A DNA stretch of 64,000 bases from Clostridium sp. Marseille-P3244 (GTDB lineage Bacteria > Bacillota > Clostridia > Lachnospirales > Lachnospiraceae): positions 496,001 through 560,000 of the forward strand of contig NZ_LT635549.1 of the NCBI RefSeq assembly GCF_900120155.1, in the 5' to 3' direction. Below the pieces are notes generated by a model. The model searched no databases and was not told the DNA's origin. It saw only the letters and a list, made by a program, of their open reading frames with translations. Of this stretch, positions 54,284 to 62,687 are shown piece after piece. The position numbers were made by a program, and so were the translations under genes. Within the stretch, counting starts at the first letter, position 1. Each line of letters starts with the position of its first letter.

Positions 54284-55534
54284 ATGGAACGAAAAACAAT
54301 CAGACAGCGGATCAAATCGGACCCGGTATGGGTCAAGGCGGGAATCCTGTCAGTAATAACTGTGATATGCTTTGTCTCCGTGTATCTGCGGGACAACAGC
54401 AGGAATATTGAAACTAATGAGCAGGGACAGGAAATCCTTTCAAGAGACGGGACAGGACAGGATCGGACCCAGGAGATGACAGTGTCTATAGACGGGAGAG
54501 AAAAGAATGTGAAGATCCCGGTATCCGGCCGGCAATATGACAGCCGGGAATTAAAACAGGTATTCCAAAGCTCCGCGGACAGTCTGGATAAGCTGATACT
54601 GGGAGAAAATACAAGTCTGGATGAGGTGAGAAAGGATCTGGATCTGATCACCGAAATCCCGGATACAGGAATTTCGGTGTCATGGGAGACGGACAATTAT
54701 GATGTTGTAGATATACAGGGACATTTAAATCAGGAGGATCTGGACGGAGGCGGAACAGAAGTAAAACTGACCGCGGTTATGCGGTACGGAGCCGAGCAGG
54801 CTGTTCATGAACTCTGGGTCAGAGTATTTCCGCCTCTTTTGAGCGGGGAAGAAGAACTGATGAAAGCGCTGGATGAAAGTATCAGAGAATCGGATGAAGA
54901 TACCAAGACTAAAGAGTATCTGATTCTGCCCGAAACAGTCAACGGGAAAAAAGTAGTCTGGAAGTATGGGACGGAAAACAGGGCATTCGCGATCCTGGCA
55001 GCCGGAGCAGGGGCGTCCTGTATGCTGGTCGTATCGGCGGCTCAGAAAAAGAAAGAGCAGGAGAAAAAAGAGGTTCGGCAGATGAAGATAGATTATCCCG
55101 GCATTATCAATAAATTTAATCTCTATATCCGGGCGGGAATGACGATCCGCAGAGCATGGTTTCTCATAGCAGAAGATTATGAAAAAAGGAAGGGCAAAGA
55201 AAAAAGACGTGCATATGAAGAGATGATTTACACCATGCGCCAGATCCGGGACGGCCGTCCTGAGGGAGAATCTTATGAAAATTTTGGGATCCGCTGTGGA
55301 GTTCCCCCTTACAGGAAATTTGGCGCAATGTTGTCCCAGAATGTAAGAAAGGGATCAAAGGGGCTTACGGAACTCCTGGGGCGGGAGGCGGAGGAAGCAT
55401 TTGAGGACCGGATCAACCTGGCAAAAAAACTGGGAGAAGAAGCAGGGACCAGACTGATGATCCCCATGTTCCTGATGCTGGCAATTGTGTTTGCCACAGT
55501 GATCGTCCCCGCGTTTTTTTCCATCCGGATCTGA
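54284..55534 (+). CDS. TadC-like platform protein with an Ig-like extracytoplasmic region
   Basis: A 416-residue protein of unusual build. Residues 18-36 are a membrane helix; residues about 40-220 look extracytoplasmic, and the part SWETDNYDVVDIQGHLNQED...VKLTAVMRYG...HELWVRVFP resembles the atrophied bacterial Ig (aBig) fold. A second helix (FAILAAGAGASCMLVVSAA, about 230) is followed by the cytoplasmic T2SSF-type domain (FNLYIRAGMTIRRAW) and a last helix (LMIPMFLMLAIVFATVIVPAFF). Ordinary TadC proteins lack the outer domain. This may contact the cell wall or pilus. Start chosen at the ATG 54284. Confidence 0.75.
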   Translation: MERKTIRQRIKSDPVWVKAGILSVITVICFVSVYLRDNSRNIETNEQGQEILSRDGTGQDRTQEMTVSIDGREKNVKIPVSGRQYDSRELKQVFQSSADSLDKLILGENTSLDEVRKDLDLITEIPDTGISVSWETDNYDVVDIQGHLNQEDLDGGGTEVKLTAVMRYGAEQAVHELWVRVFPPLLSGEEELMKALDESIRESDEDTKTKEYLILPETVNGKKVVWKYGTENRAFAILAAGAGASCMLVVSAAQKKKEQEKKEVRQMKIDYPGIINKFNLYIRAGMTIRRAWFLIAEDYEKRKGKEKRRAYEEMIYTMRQIRDGRPEGESYENFGIRCGVPPYRKFGAMLSQNVRKGSKGLTELLGREAEEAFEDRINLAKKLGEEAGTRLMIPMFLMLAIVFATVIVPAFFSIRI

Positions 55535-55567
55535 CGCAGTAAGAAAATTAGTAGAAGGAGGAGATTT

Positions 55568-55789
55568 ATGAAAACAGTAAAAATATGGATCAGACAAAAA
55601 ACCCTAAAGGCAGGAGCCGGGAAGAAAAAATTTCCGGGAGGACACAGAGAAGTTTCGGGGATCACGGTCATTGAACTTGTCCTTATTCTTGTCATTATCA
55701 TTGCGCTCCTGCTCATATTTAAGAGCCAGCTCATTGACCTGATCAATACGATCTTTGACAAGATCACTTCGGAGAGCGCGGGGATCTGA
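55568..55789 (+). CDS. Flp/Fap-type type IVb pilin
   Basis: A 73-residue prepilin. The basic leader (about 30 residues) ends before GITVIELVLILVIIIALLLIFKSQ, a class III/IVb pilin helix with Glu at position 5 after the cleavage site (G|ITVIE). This is the Flp1-like family. It is processed by the TadV peptidase and forms the pilus fibre. GGAGGAG precedes the start. Only one pilin gene is visible. Confidence 0.85.
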   Translation: MKTVKIWIRQKTLKAGAGKKKFPGGHREVSGITVIELVLILVIIIALLLIFKSQLIDLINTIFDKITSESAGI

Positions 55790-55791
55790 TC

Positions 55792-57207
55792 ATGAAAAAG
55801 GCTGAGATCACTGCTTTTTTAAGTCTTGTATTTGTGCTCCTTGTTTCCTTCGTGCTGGGGATGCTGGAAATAACGGTGATACATACAGCCGGCAATCTGA
55901 GCCGCCTGGCAGTGGACCGTGCTGTATTCTCCGTTTTCGGGGAATATCAGAGAAACCTTCTGGAAGATTATCATATTTTTTCTATAGAAGGCAGTTATGG
56001 GACCGGTGATTTCAGTGAAGAAAGGCTGACGTCGAGAATGCATTATTACGGAAGCAGCGGGATCGGTCACGAGATCACGGCCATACAGTATCTGACAGAT
56101 AACAGGGGACAGGCATTTCGTGAACAGGTGCTGGAATATATGGAAGATCAGTATGGGATCGGCCTGATCCGAGATTTTACGGGACTTACCGGAAAGTGGG
56201 AGGAGGAAAGCATTCAGGGCCAGAAGATGGAGGAAGCGGAAGAAACTATCCTCCATGGATATGAAGAAATCAAAGCAGCGTCAGAAGCAAAAGAAACGGA
56301 AGGATCGGCTGTTCCTGCGGATGATGGACAGGATGGAAATCCTTTCGGGTTTGTAGAACAAATCCGGAAATCCGGACTGCTGTCTCTTGTGATGCCGAAA
56401 GACATGGAGCTTTCAGGTCTTCAGATCCGTCCGGAAGAGCAGGCTTCCCACAGACAGCTGAGGACCGGAAGAGGGAGCTTTCCCATGCGGCAGAGCACGG
56501 GAGTGGAAGATCGGCTTCTCTACGATGAATATGTTCTCAGACATTTTTCCAGCGCGGCGGGACTCCCTGAAGGAAGTACTTCTGAAGATTTCGCCGGCAG
56601 GAGTCTGGCCTATGAAGTGGAATATATCATTGAAGGAAAGTCATCGGATAAAGAGAACCTGGAGTCTGTGCTGGGAAAGATCTTTCTTGTTCGGATGGCG
56701 CTGAACTACGGATATCTCCTCGGAGATTCCGGGAAGAAGGCCGAGGCGTCAGCCCTTGCTCTGACAATCACAGCCCTGCTGTTAATACCCGAAATGTGGG
56801 AGGCGGCAGAACAACTTATTCTTCTGGCATGGGCAGCAGGAGAAAGTATCGTCGATATACGGACTCTTTTATCGGGGGAAAAAGCGCCGCTGATCAAAAA
56901 TGCCCGGAACTGGCAGCTTCCCTTATCTTCCCTTCTTATTTTTGGCAGCGGATCAGAGGATATCGCCGGGACAGACGTGGAAGACGGGATTTCTTATCAG
57001 GAATATCTGAGAGCGTTTCTGTTCCTGAAAGATCCGGATGAGGTGACGATGCGGACGCTGGACCGGATCGAGGAAAATCTGGCTTCGGAACATGGATTGA
57101 AGTATTTCAGGGCCGACCAGTGTATTACCAGGACAGAGATACAGAATACTGCAGAAATACTGGGAGGCATTACGTATACATTTCCTGTCTGGTTTGGCTA
57201 CGGATGA
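55792..57207 (+). CDS. DUF5702-domain protein of the tad operon
   Basis: A 471-residue protein with an N-terminal TadE/G-like helix (TAFLSLVFVLLVSFVLGMLEI) and a large region that I recognise as DUF5702, found next to tad genes in Clostridia. The long middle (160-240) is acidic and low in structure; EKNLE-rich helices and a short apolar segment (LALTITALLLIPEMWEAAEQLILLAW) follow. It may be a large minor pseudopilin on the outer side of the membrane. Its stop overlaps the next start (ATGA). Function unknown. Confidence 0.72.
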   Translation: MKKAEITAFLSLVFVLLVSFVLGMLEITVIHTAGNLSRLAVDRAVFSVFGEYQRNLLEDYHIFSIEGSYGTGDFSEERLTSRMHYYGSSGIGHEITAIQYLTDNRGQAFREQVLEYMEDQYGIGLIRDFTGLTGKWEEESIQGQKMEEAEETILHGYEEIKAASEAKETEGSAVPADDGQDGNPFGFVEQIRKSGLLSLVMPKDMELSGLQIRPEEQASHRQLRTGRGSFPMRQSTGVEDRLLYDEYVLRHFSSAAGLPEGSTSEDFAGRSLAYEVEYIIEGKSSDKENLESVLGKIFLVRMALNYGYLLGDSGKKAEASALALTITALLLIPEMWEAAEQLILLAWAAGESIVDIRTLLSGEKAPLIKNARNWQLPLSSLLIFGSGSEDIAGTDVEDGISYQEYLRAFLFLKDPDEVTMRTLDRIEENLASEHGLKYFRADQCITRTEIQNTAEILGGITYTFPVWFGYG

Positions 57208-58157
57208 GTTCGCTGTTAGATGTTATCCCCGGTGCAGATGCCCTTTCTTTCTTCGATCCGCATTCCCTCATGCGGAACTACACCTTAACCAGTAAACAAA
57301 CTTATAAAAAAATGAAAGGAAAATCGGCTGCGATGATACAAATGAATAAAGAGACATCCCTAATGAAATCAGAAAGGGCATCTGCACCGGGGATAATCGA
57401 CGGGGGAAGAAAAAGTACAAGATCCGGCAGCGTAACGATAGAAGCATCTGTAGCCATTCCTTTTTTCCTGTTTGCGGCGGTCTGCCTGATCTGGCTCATA
57501 GAAATGCAGAGTATCCGCATCAGCATTCTTACCGCGGCACAGCATGCGGCCAAAAGCGCGTCGGAACAGACAGCTTTTATGCCGGTACTCAATACAGTGA
57601 AGTTAAAGTCAGATATCGTTTCGCTGATCGGAGAAGAGAGGATTGGCAGGAGTATAATCGAAGGAGGCGCCTCGGGAATCAGCTGCTGGAAATCCTGGAT
57701 GTCTCCGGCGACGGGGGAGATGGAAATAACGGTGGATTATAAGATACAGCTTCCTCTGGGAATCTTCGGGAATCCGTCTGCAGATCAGAGAGAAACATTC
57801 CGGCTTCACGGATGGAACGGATATAAGGGTGGAAATGACGATGGAACAGACTCGGAGATTGTATATATAACTGATCATGAAGCTGTCTTTCATGAGGATA
57901 TCCACTGCTCTTATCTGGAGCTGTCCATCCGATTTGTCTCATCCACTCAACTGGCAGATATGCGCAATGAAGGCGGCGGGAAATATCATGCCTGTGAGAA
58001 ATGTGTATTCGGTACGGCTATGGCAGGTGTATACATTACAGGGACTGGCACAAAATATCACAATTCATTAAATTGCAGCGGTCTGAAGAGAACCATATAC
58101 GCAGTGGAAAGGTCGGAGGTTAAAGGATTGAGGGGGTGTTCGAGATGCACAGATTAA
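57204..58157 (+). CDS. TadE-like pseudopilin carrying an in-frame insertion
   Basis: A 317-residue protein with a TadE-type helix (SGSVTIEASVAIPFFLFAAVCLIWLIEMQ, near 75-103) and a C-terminal domain with two or three CxxC or HxxxxC-type motifs (YHACEKCVFG, YHNSLNCSGLK, RGCSRC). It begins at the ATG overlapping the DUF5702 stop. Its first 70 residues are strange: codons 8-64 lie in a segment with perfect 26-bp inverted ends, and if 57 codons are removed the protein reads on in frame as MSSLLDVIDGGRKS, with a leader of normal length. An alternative start at 57312 lies inside the insert. Confidence 0.75.
   Translation: MSSLLDVIPGADALSFFDPHSLMRNYTLTSKQTYKKMKGKSAAMIQMNKETSLMKSERASAPGIIDGGRKSTRSGSVTIEASVAIPFFLFAAVCLIWLIEMQSIRISILTAAQHAAKSASEQTAFMPVLNTVKLKSDIVSLIGEERIGRSIIEGGASGISCWKSWMSPATGEMEITVDYKIQLPLGIFGNPSADQRETFRLHGWNGYKGGNDDGTDSEIVYITDHEAVFHEDIHCSYLELSIRFVSSTQLADMRNEGGGKYHACEKCVFGTAMAGVYITGTGTKYHNSLNCSGLKRTIYAVERSEVKGLRGCSRCTD
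57223..57396. mobile_element. MITE-like element with perfect 26-bp inverted ends inside tadE
   Basis: Bases 57223-57248 and 57371-57396 are exact reverse complements (outer end TTATCCCCGG, inner end CCCTTTCT). The interior is 122 bp, with a small hairpin CCGCAT / ATGCGG. TA at each end (57224-57225 and 57394-57395) fits a TA target duplication of the IS630/mariner type. The net insertion is 171 bp, a multiple of three. No transposase inside. Confidence 0.65.
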
Positions 58158-58618
58158 AACAAATCGGAGAACTGTTCATACAGAACCGATGGATTCTGTG
58201 TCAGGGAATATTTGGGATTTATATGATCATACTGTCCGTTATGGATCTGAAAAAGAAAAAACTGGATCTTCTGTTTCTCTTGTCGGGATTTCTGATTGCG
58301 GCAGCGGGCTGCCTCTGTGAAAGGGACACCCCGCCAGTCCTCCTGGCGGCAGGAGGAGGAACCGGTCTTGTGTTCCTGATCATCAGCAGGGTAACAAAAG
58401 AGGCGTTCGGTTATGGGGACAGCATCCTGATCACGGTAACAGGATGCCTGATCGGATTCTGGAATCTTCTGTCCGTCCTGATGGCGGCATTTTTCATGGC
58501 CGCAATGTTTTCCATGTTTCTTCTGACGGTCCGTCATTTCAGCAGGAAAGCAGTATTTCCGTTTGTTCCATTCCTGGCGGCAGGATATATAGGAGGAATG
58601 ATTATTGGGATTTATTAG
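58145..58618 (+). CDS. Prepilin peptidase, TadV/CpaA type
   Basis: A 157-residue, six-helix A24-type peptidase. Catalytic Asp residues are D34 (LSVMDLKKKKLD) and D92 (FGYGDSIL, the GxGD motif). It trims the leader of the Flp pilin and perhaps of TadE-type proteins. GAGGGGGTG places the ATG at 58145. It is shorter than PilD-type enzymes, as is usual for TadV, and lacks the methylase domain. Confidence 0.87.
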   Translation: MHRLKQIGELFIQNRWILCQGIFGIYMIILSVMDLKKKKLDLLFLLSGFLIAAAGCLCERDTPPVLLAAGGGTGLVFLIISRVTKEAFGYGDSILITVTGCLIGFWNLLSVLMAAFFMAAMFSMFLLTVRHFSRKAVFPFVPFLAAGYIGGMIIGIY

Positions 58619-59036
58619 AACACGATTTGAAAAAGAGACCGCACAGGGCAGAAGGAATGAAAGATTTTGCGTAAAGGGAAGTTCTGTCATTGAAATGTCC
58701 TATATCATCCCCCTGTTCCTGGGCCTTTTTGTTCTTCTTATACAGACGGTATTTTATTACCATGATAAGGCAGTCTTAAACGGAGCAGCTTCAGAGACAG
58801 CCGTACTTGGAGCTCAGGCTGCCCGGAAACCGGGGGCAGAGTATGATCTGGAGAAATTTTTCCGGGAGAGGGTCCGGGGAAAACTGATTTTTATGACAGA
58901 TACCGATTTGTCGATTCAGGAAGGAGAGAGGGAGATCCGGGTATCGGCATCCGCAGGGAAAGGGTTCATGGAACTCGACATATGCCAGAAAGCACTTATT
59001 GTAAAGCCAGAGGCCCGGATCAGACAGATGGGATAA
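58605..59036 (+). CDS. Second TadE-like pseudopilin
   Basis: A 143-residue protein with a short basic leader, the TadE helix GSSVIEMSYIIPLFLGLFVLLIQTVFYY with the conserved Glu, and a small mixed domain. The start is TTG at 58605 (AGGAGG 8 bases upstream), overlapping the peptidase stop by 14 bases. Minor pseudopilins of this kind are thought to prime or tip Flp pili. Confidence 0.82.
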   Translation: MGFIRTRFEKETAQGRRNERFCVKGSSVIEMSYIIPLFLGLFVLLIQTVFYYHDKAVLNGAASETAVLGAQAARKPGAEYDLEKFFRERVRGKLIFMTDTDLSIQEGEREIRVSASAGKGFMELDICQKALIVKPEARIRQMG

Positions 59037-59046
59037 GCAGGAAGGG

Positions 59047-59868
59047 GTGACCGCGGTGAAAGTGACATATGAATATGAATGGGAACATACTGTGATCTAC
59101 ATTGATCTTCCGATTCCCTATGAAGAAGATTATCAGACGCGTATGCTGGGTCATAACGATATGAAGGGGCTTCTGCCTGTCAGGGGAAACGGAAGGGACG
59201 GAGAAAGCCGGTATACGTTCCGTTCTGTGGGTGGTATGAGTATGGAAAAAAAGTATGCCGGCCGCAGGATGTCAGGGACAGAGATCGAGAGATTTGTGGA
59301 TCAGCTCATAGAAACTGTTGAGAATTTAAGGAGGCATCTGCTGGATCCGGACGGCCTTCTGATCATGCCGGAACTGATCTTCCTGGAAGGAGAAAATTTT
59401 AAATTCTGCTATCTTCCCGTGAAACGAGAAAACAGAGAAAAATCACTCTGCGCTCAGTTTCATCAGATAACAGAATATTTTGTTAAAAATATTGATTACG
59501 AAAACGCGGAAGGGGTTTTTATTGTATGCAGGCTGCACAGAGAGACCATGAGTGAAAATTATGAACTGAAAAAGATCATAGAGGCATGCAGAAAGGAGGC
59601 GGACAGTCTGAAGCCGCCCCCGAAAAACAAACAAAGAGCCAGAAGGAAAGAAGGAGCGGAAAAGCCCCGGATAGCCGAAGAATTTACAGATCTTTCCGAA
59701 TCGGCAATATTCACGGTAGATGAGGAGGAAGAAAAGGCGAAGGAATCCCGCAGCCGACCTGTCAGAAAGGCCGCGCAAAGGATTAAGACCGGACGGTGGG
59801 GAGAGTGGAACGATCTGATCACAGAAAGAGATCTTCAGGCAGGATCCTATTTTCATTTAGATAAGTAA
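59047..59868 (+). CDS. DUF6382-domain protein of the tad operon
   Basis: A 273-residue soluble protein. The first 165 residues have a mixed fold that I place in DUF6382 (EYEWEHTVIYIDLPIPYEEDY; RYTFRSVGGMSMEKKYAGR; FLEGENFKFCYLPVKREN). The last 100 residues are basic and acidic in turn and low in structure. In relatives this domain sits in front of FHA domains; here no FHA is present. The role in the pilus system is unknown. Starts at a GTG, 10 bases after the tadE-2 stop. Confidence 0.7.
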   Translation: MTAVKVTYEYEWEHTVIYIDLPIPYEEDYQTRMLGHNDMKGLLPVRGNGRDGESRYTFRSVGGMSMEKKYAGRRMSGTEIERFVDQLIETVENLRRHLLDPDGLLIMPELIFLEGENFKFCYLPVKRENREKSLCAQFHQITEYFVKNIDYENAEGVFIVCRLHRETMSENYELKKIIEACRKEADSLKPPPKNKQRARRKEGAEKPRIAEEFTDLSESAIFTVDEEEEKAKESRSRPVRKAAQRIKTGRWGEWNDLITERDLQAGSYFHLDK

Positions 59869-60038
59869 ATCAGGTGCCTGCCGATTATAACAGAGTAACT
59901 GTCAGACATTGAAAATAGAAGCGGATATTGAAAATGGGATTGAAAATGGAAGCCCATATACTTGCCAGGAACAGCCGGAGCCTTTATAATAAAAAGACTA
60001 TCTGATACGGAAGTCTTTACAGAAAATGGAGGTTCCAA
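59869..60038. other. Spacer between the tad operon and the rhomboid gene
   Basis: 170 bases without a gene. CAGGTGCCTGCC right after the DUF6382 stop resembles half of a REP-like unit. Three short direct repeats of ATTGAAAAT stand at 59909-59952. No terminator is visible, so the rhomboid gene may be transcribed with the tad operon. Confidence 0.5.
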
Positions 60039-60647
60039 GTGAAACAGAAAACGGAAGCCATATGTACAGTTGCTCTGATCATTATAAATATAGCGGTATT
60101 TCTTATTCTTACTATACTGGGAAGTACAGAAGATGCGGTATTCATGATCCGCTGGGGAGCCATGTATGAACCGCTGATCGCACAGGAACATGAATATTAC
60201 CGGATCTTTACCAGCATGTTTCTGCATTTTGGGATATCCCATCTTCTCAATAATATGGTATTGCTGGGTGCTCTGGGATGGAATCTGGAGCTGGAGATCG
60301 GGAAAGTACGTTTTCTCCTTATCTATCTTCTGAGCGGAATCATGGGCAATATTGTGTCTATGTATCATAACGCTGCCACGGGAAACTATGTTGTCTCCGC
60401 AGGAGCGTCCGGAGCAATATTCGGGCTTATGGGCGGACTGATCTATGTTGTGATCGCCAACAGAGGAAGACTGGGCAGACTTTCTGCCAGGGGCCTGCTT
60501 TTTATGGCGGCTCTGAGCCTCTATTTCGGACTGACCAGCAGCGGTGTTGACAATCTGGCCCACATCGGAGGTCTTGTCACTGGTTTTATCCTGGCGGCAG
60601 CACTGTATCGCGGAAAAACTGATTCGCGGTTCAGATCGGCAGTGTGA
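60039..60647 (+). CDS. Rhomboid-family intramembrane serine protease
   Basis: A 202-residue protein with six membrane helices. The catalytic pair is Ser in GASGAIFG (near 124) and His in NLAHIGG (near 174); the loop with MFLHFGISHLLNNM is also typical, with the structural His and Asn residues. GGAGG precedes a GTG start. Rhomboids cut membrane proteins inside the bilayer; next to a tad operon a TadE or DUF5702 substrate is possible, but the family is also found alone. Its 3' end overlaps the convergent kinase gene by 17 bases. Confidence 0.9.
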   Translation: MKQKTEAICTVALIIINIAVFLILTILGSTEDAVFMIRWGAMYEPLIAQEHEYYRIFTSMFLHFGISHLLNNMVLLGALGWNLELEIGKVRFLLIYLLSGIMGNIVSMYHNAATGNYVVSAGASGAIFGLMGGLIYVVIANRGRLGRLSARGLLFMAALSLYFGLTSSGVDNLAHIGGLVTGFILAAALYRGKTDSRFRSAV

Positions 60648-61362
60648 CGGTAAATACCGTTCCCTTTTCAGATGTAGATTCTGCCCGGATGGTCCCGCCA
60701 TGAGCCTCTACGATCCGCCTGGAGGAAGACAGCCCAAGACCGGTGCCGTTTTCCTTATAAGTTACAAATGGATCAAAGATCGTGCCCAGGAGATCTTCCG
60801 GGATCCCGCATCCATTGTCCGTACAGCGGATCACCACACAGTCATGGAATCTGTCCGCTTCCAGAGTGATCTTTCCCTGAGAGCTGACGGCGTCTCTTGC
60901 ATTCTGCAGCAGGTTCAGCATTACTTCCTCAAGTTTGATCTTATCTCCGGTGAAATCTCCCATACCGGGAGCAATTCTGGACGTAAACTCAATATCAGAA
61001 TCAGCGGCGTCAAGAGAAATCGCAAAAGATACCGCGATGTTCTTCAGGAGCTGCTCAATGGAAAATACAGAATGATGGAGTGTGCCGCTTTTATTAAAAG
61101 AAGAAAGCTCATTCAGAAGGCTGCACATAAACTGTACATCCTCCATCGTCTGTTTCCAGTTATGGAATTCTTTTACTTCCGGGTGCTGAGCCTCCATGAT
61201 CTGGAGCGATGAAGAGACAAGAGTCAGGGGATTGCGTATTTCATGAGCGATCATGGAGACAGCGACATGATGGTTTTCAAGCAGCTGAGAGATGATCTGC
61301 TTCGCGTCCTTATTCTCTTCCATCAGCCGGTTCATTTTATTGATATCTATATTGGTGAACAT
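60631..61362 (-). CDS. Soluble sensor histidine kinase
   Basis: A 243-residue kinase without membrane segment or visible sensor domain. The H-box is IAHEIRNPL (His40), followed by a dimerising helix pair and a HATPase_c domain with N box (NLLQNARDAV), G1 DNGCGIP, F-box FDPFV and G2 GTGLGLSSS. It resembles KinB/sporulation-type or NtrB-type kinases. A first 30-residue helix may hold a partner. No response regulator gene is adjacent. Phosphate target unknown. Confidence 0.88.
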   Translation of the reverse strand: MFTNIDINKMNRLMEENKDAKQIISQLLENHHVAVSMIAHEIRNPLTLVSSSLQIMEAQHPEVKEFHNWKQTMEDVQFMCSLLNELSSFNKSGTLHHSVFSIEQLLKNIAVSFAISLDAADSDIEFTSRIAPGMGDFTGDKIKLEEVMLNLLQNARDAVSSQGKITLEADRFHDCVVIRCTDNGCGIPEDLLGTIFDPFVTYKENGTGLGLSSSRRIVEAHGGTIRAESTSEKGTVFTVTLPI

Positions 61363-61647
61363 GTGGTGGATCCTCCTTATTATATGTCCTCATACCGGTA
61401 AAAGCGCACAGTACGTGATTGATCTGCTGTCCGCCCGCATGTCAGGAAAAAGGGCGGCAGACCTGTTCTTATTTAGTCTAGCATGCCCGGGGACAGGCTT
61501 CAATAGAATCAATGCGACAGGTTTCGACAAAACATTTGGGGAAATGGCAGAAAACAGGGGATTTTCCGGCAGATAAAAAACTTCTCTTTTTCCATAAAAT
61601 GGTCTATACTACAATCAGAAATAATTTGTGGAAAAGAGGAATGAAAA
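61363..61647. other. Divergent promoter region of the kinase and HIT genes
   Basis: 285 bases without a supported gene. TATACT at about 61603 is a possible -10 for the HIT gene, without a convincing -35. I see no further structure. Confidence 0.45.
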
Positions 61648-62055
61648 ATGAGAGAAAAAGACTGTATTTTCTGTAAGATCGCCTCGGGAGAAATCCCTTC
61701 GGCAACGCTTTATGAGGATGACGATTTCCGGGTGATCCTGGATCTCGGACCGGCGTCAAAGGGCCATGCGCTGATCATCCCGAAAGAACATTTCCGGAAT
61801 CTGTATGATATTGACGAAGACACAGCTGCCAAGGCCATTGTCCTTGCCAAGAAAATGGTCAAGAAAATGACAGATGTGCTCGGGTGCGACGGATATAATC
61901 TTGTACAGAACAATGAGGCGTGTGCCGGCCAGACGGTGTTTCATTTCCACATGCATCTGATTCCCCGCTATGAGGGAGATCATGTGGGACTTGGATGGCA
62001 TATGGGTGAACTCACAGAAGAAGATAAAAAAGAGATCCTCGAAAAAATAAAATAA
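61648..62055 (+). CDS. HIT-family nucleotide-binding protein
   Basis: A 135-residue HIT (histidine triad) hydrolase of the Hint/FHIT-like branch: DCIFCKIASGEIPS at the start, NNEACAGQTVFHFHMHLIPR with the HxHxH triad (H99, H101, H103). It hydrolyses nucleoside phosphoramidates or dinucleotides. Two Cys (C6, C9) suggest a zinc site. Not linked in function to the sigma-like gene that follows by 12 bases, although they are likely co-transcribed. Confidence 0.92.
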   Translation: MREKDCIFCKIASGEIPSATLYEDDDFRVILDLGPASKGHALIIPKEHFRNLYDIDEDTAAKAIVLAKKMVKKMTDVLGCDGYNLVQNNEACAGQTVFHFHMHLIPRYEGDHVGLGWHMGELTEEDKKEILEKIK

Positions 62056-62067
62056 ACCGGAGATATT

Positions 62068-62616
62068 ATGGAAACATGTAATCGTGAATTTAACGAGATT
62101 TATAAAAAGTATAAGAATCTCGTCCTGAAAGTAGCCTATACGAATTCAGGAAACAATTACGATGCGGCAGACGATATATCTCAGGAAATATTTCTGAAAT
62201 TGTATGAAAACTTTGACAGTTTAAATACGGAAAGGGTTGGCGGCTGGCTCAGTAAATCAGCCAGGAACAGCGCCATAAATTTCAGAAAGAAATACGGCAG
62301 GGAACTGCCTGTGGAAGACGACATCTTACGTTCCGAAGAACCATCCCGTGAAAGCGCGGAAGAAGACTATCTGGATCATGAACTCGAAGCAGAAAGAAGG
62401 ATACTTCATGAAAAGATATTTGCCGGACTTTCGGAGAAAAATCCAAGATGGCACGAGGCTATTTTGCTCGTCTACTATATGGAGATCCCACAGGCAAAAG
62501 CAGCGGAAATTATGGGAATACACGTGAGTGTTCTTCACAGTATGCTGCACAGAGCAAGAAGATGGATAAAGAAGACTTACGGTGCTGAATACGAAGAGAT
62601 GAAGGTTATAAAATGA
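62068..62616 (+). CDS. Sigma-70-family (ECF-like) RNA polymerase sigma factor
   Basis: A 182-residue protein. Sigma2-like region: YDAADDISQEIFLKLYENFDSLN, WLSKSARNSAINFRKK; sigma4-like region: AILLVYYMEIPQAKAAEIMGIHVSVLHSMLHRARRWIKK, with a normal helix-turn-helix. No anti-sigma gene adjacent. The target promoters are unknown. GGAGAT precedes the ATG by 6 bases. A REP-like hairpin follows. Confidence 0.85.
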   Translation: METCNREFNEIYKKYKNLVLKVAYTNSGNNYDAADDISQEIFLKLYENFDSLNTERVGGWLSKSARNSAINFRKKYGRELPVEDDILRSEEPSRESAEEDYLDHELEAERRILHEKIFAGLSEKNPRWHEAILLVYYMEIPQAKAAEIMGIHVSVLHSMLHRARRWIKKTYGAEYEEMKVIK

Positions 62617-62631
62617 TACGAAAAAGCAGGC

Positions 62632-62656
62632 GCCTTAAAAGGCACCTGCCAAACGT
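62632..62656. repeat. REP-like hairpin between the sigma factor gene and murG
   Basis: GCAGGCGCCTT-AAAAGGCACCTGC, a short-loop inverted repeat with the CAGGCACCTTTTAA core seen in the cluster at 34953-35037. It may also terminate one or both of the convergent genes. Confidence 0.6.
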
Positions 62657-62687
62657 GCTAAGCTACACTGTTTACCGTGAGAAAGGA

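Noticed and set aside
58154..58690. 178-codon minus-strand frame opposite the prepilin peptidase
   Set aside because: It is the shadow of a membrane protein gene, with no start signal and no domain.
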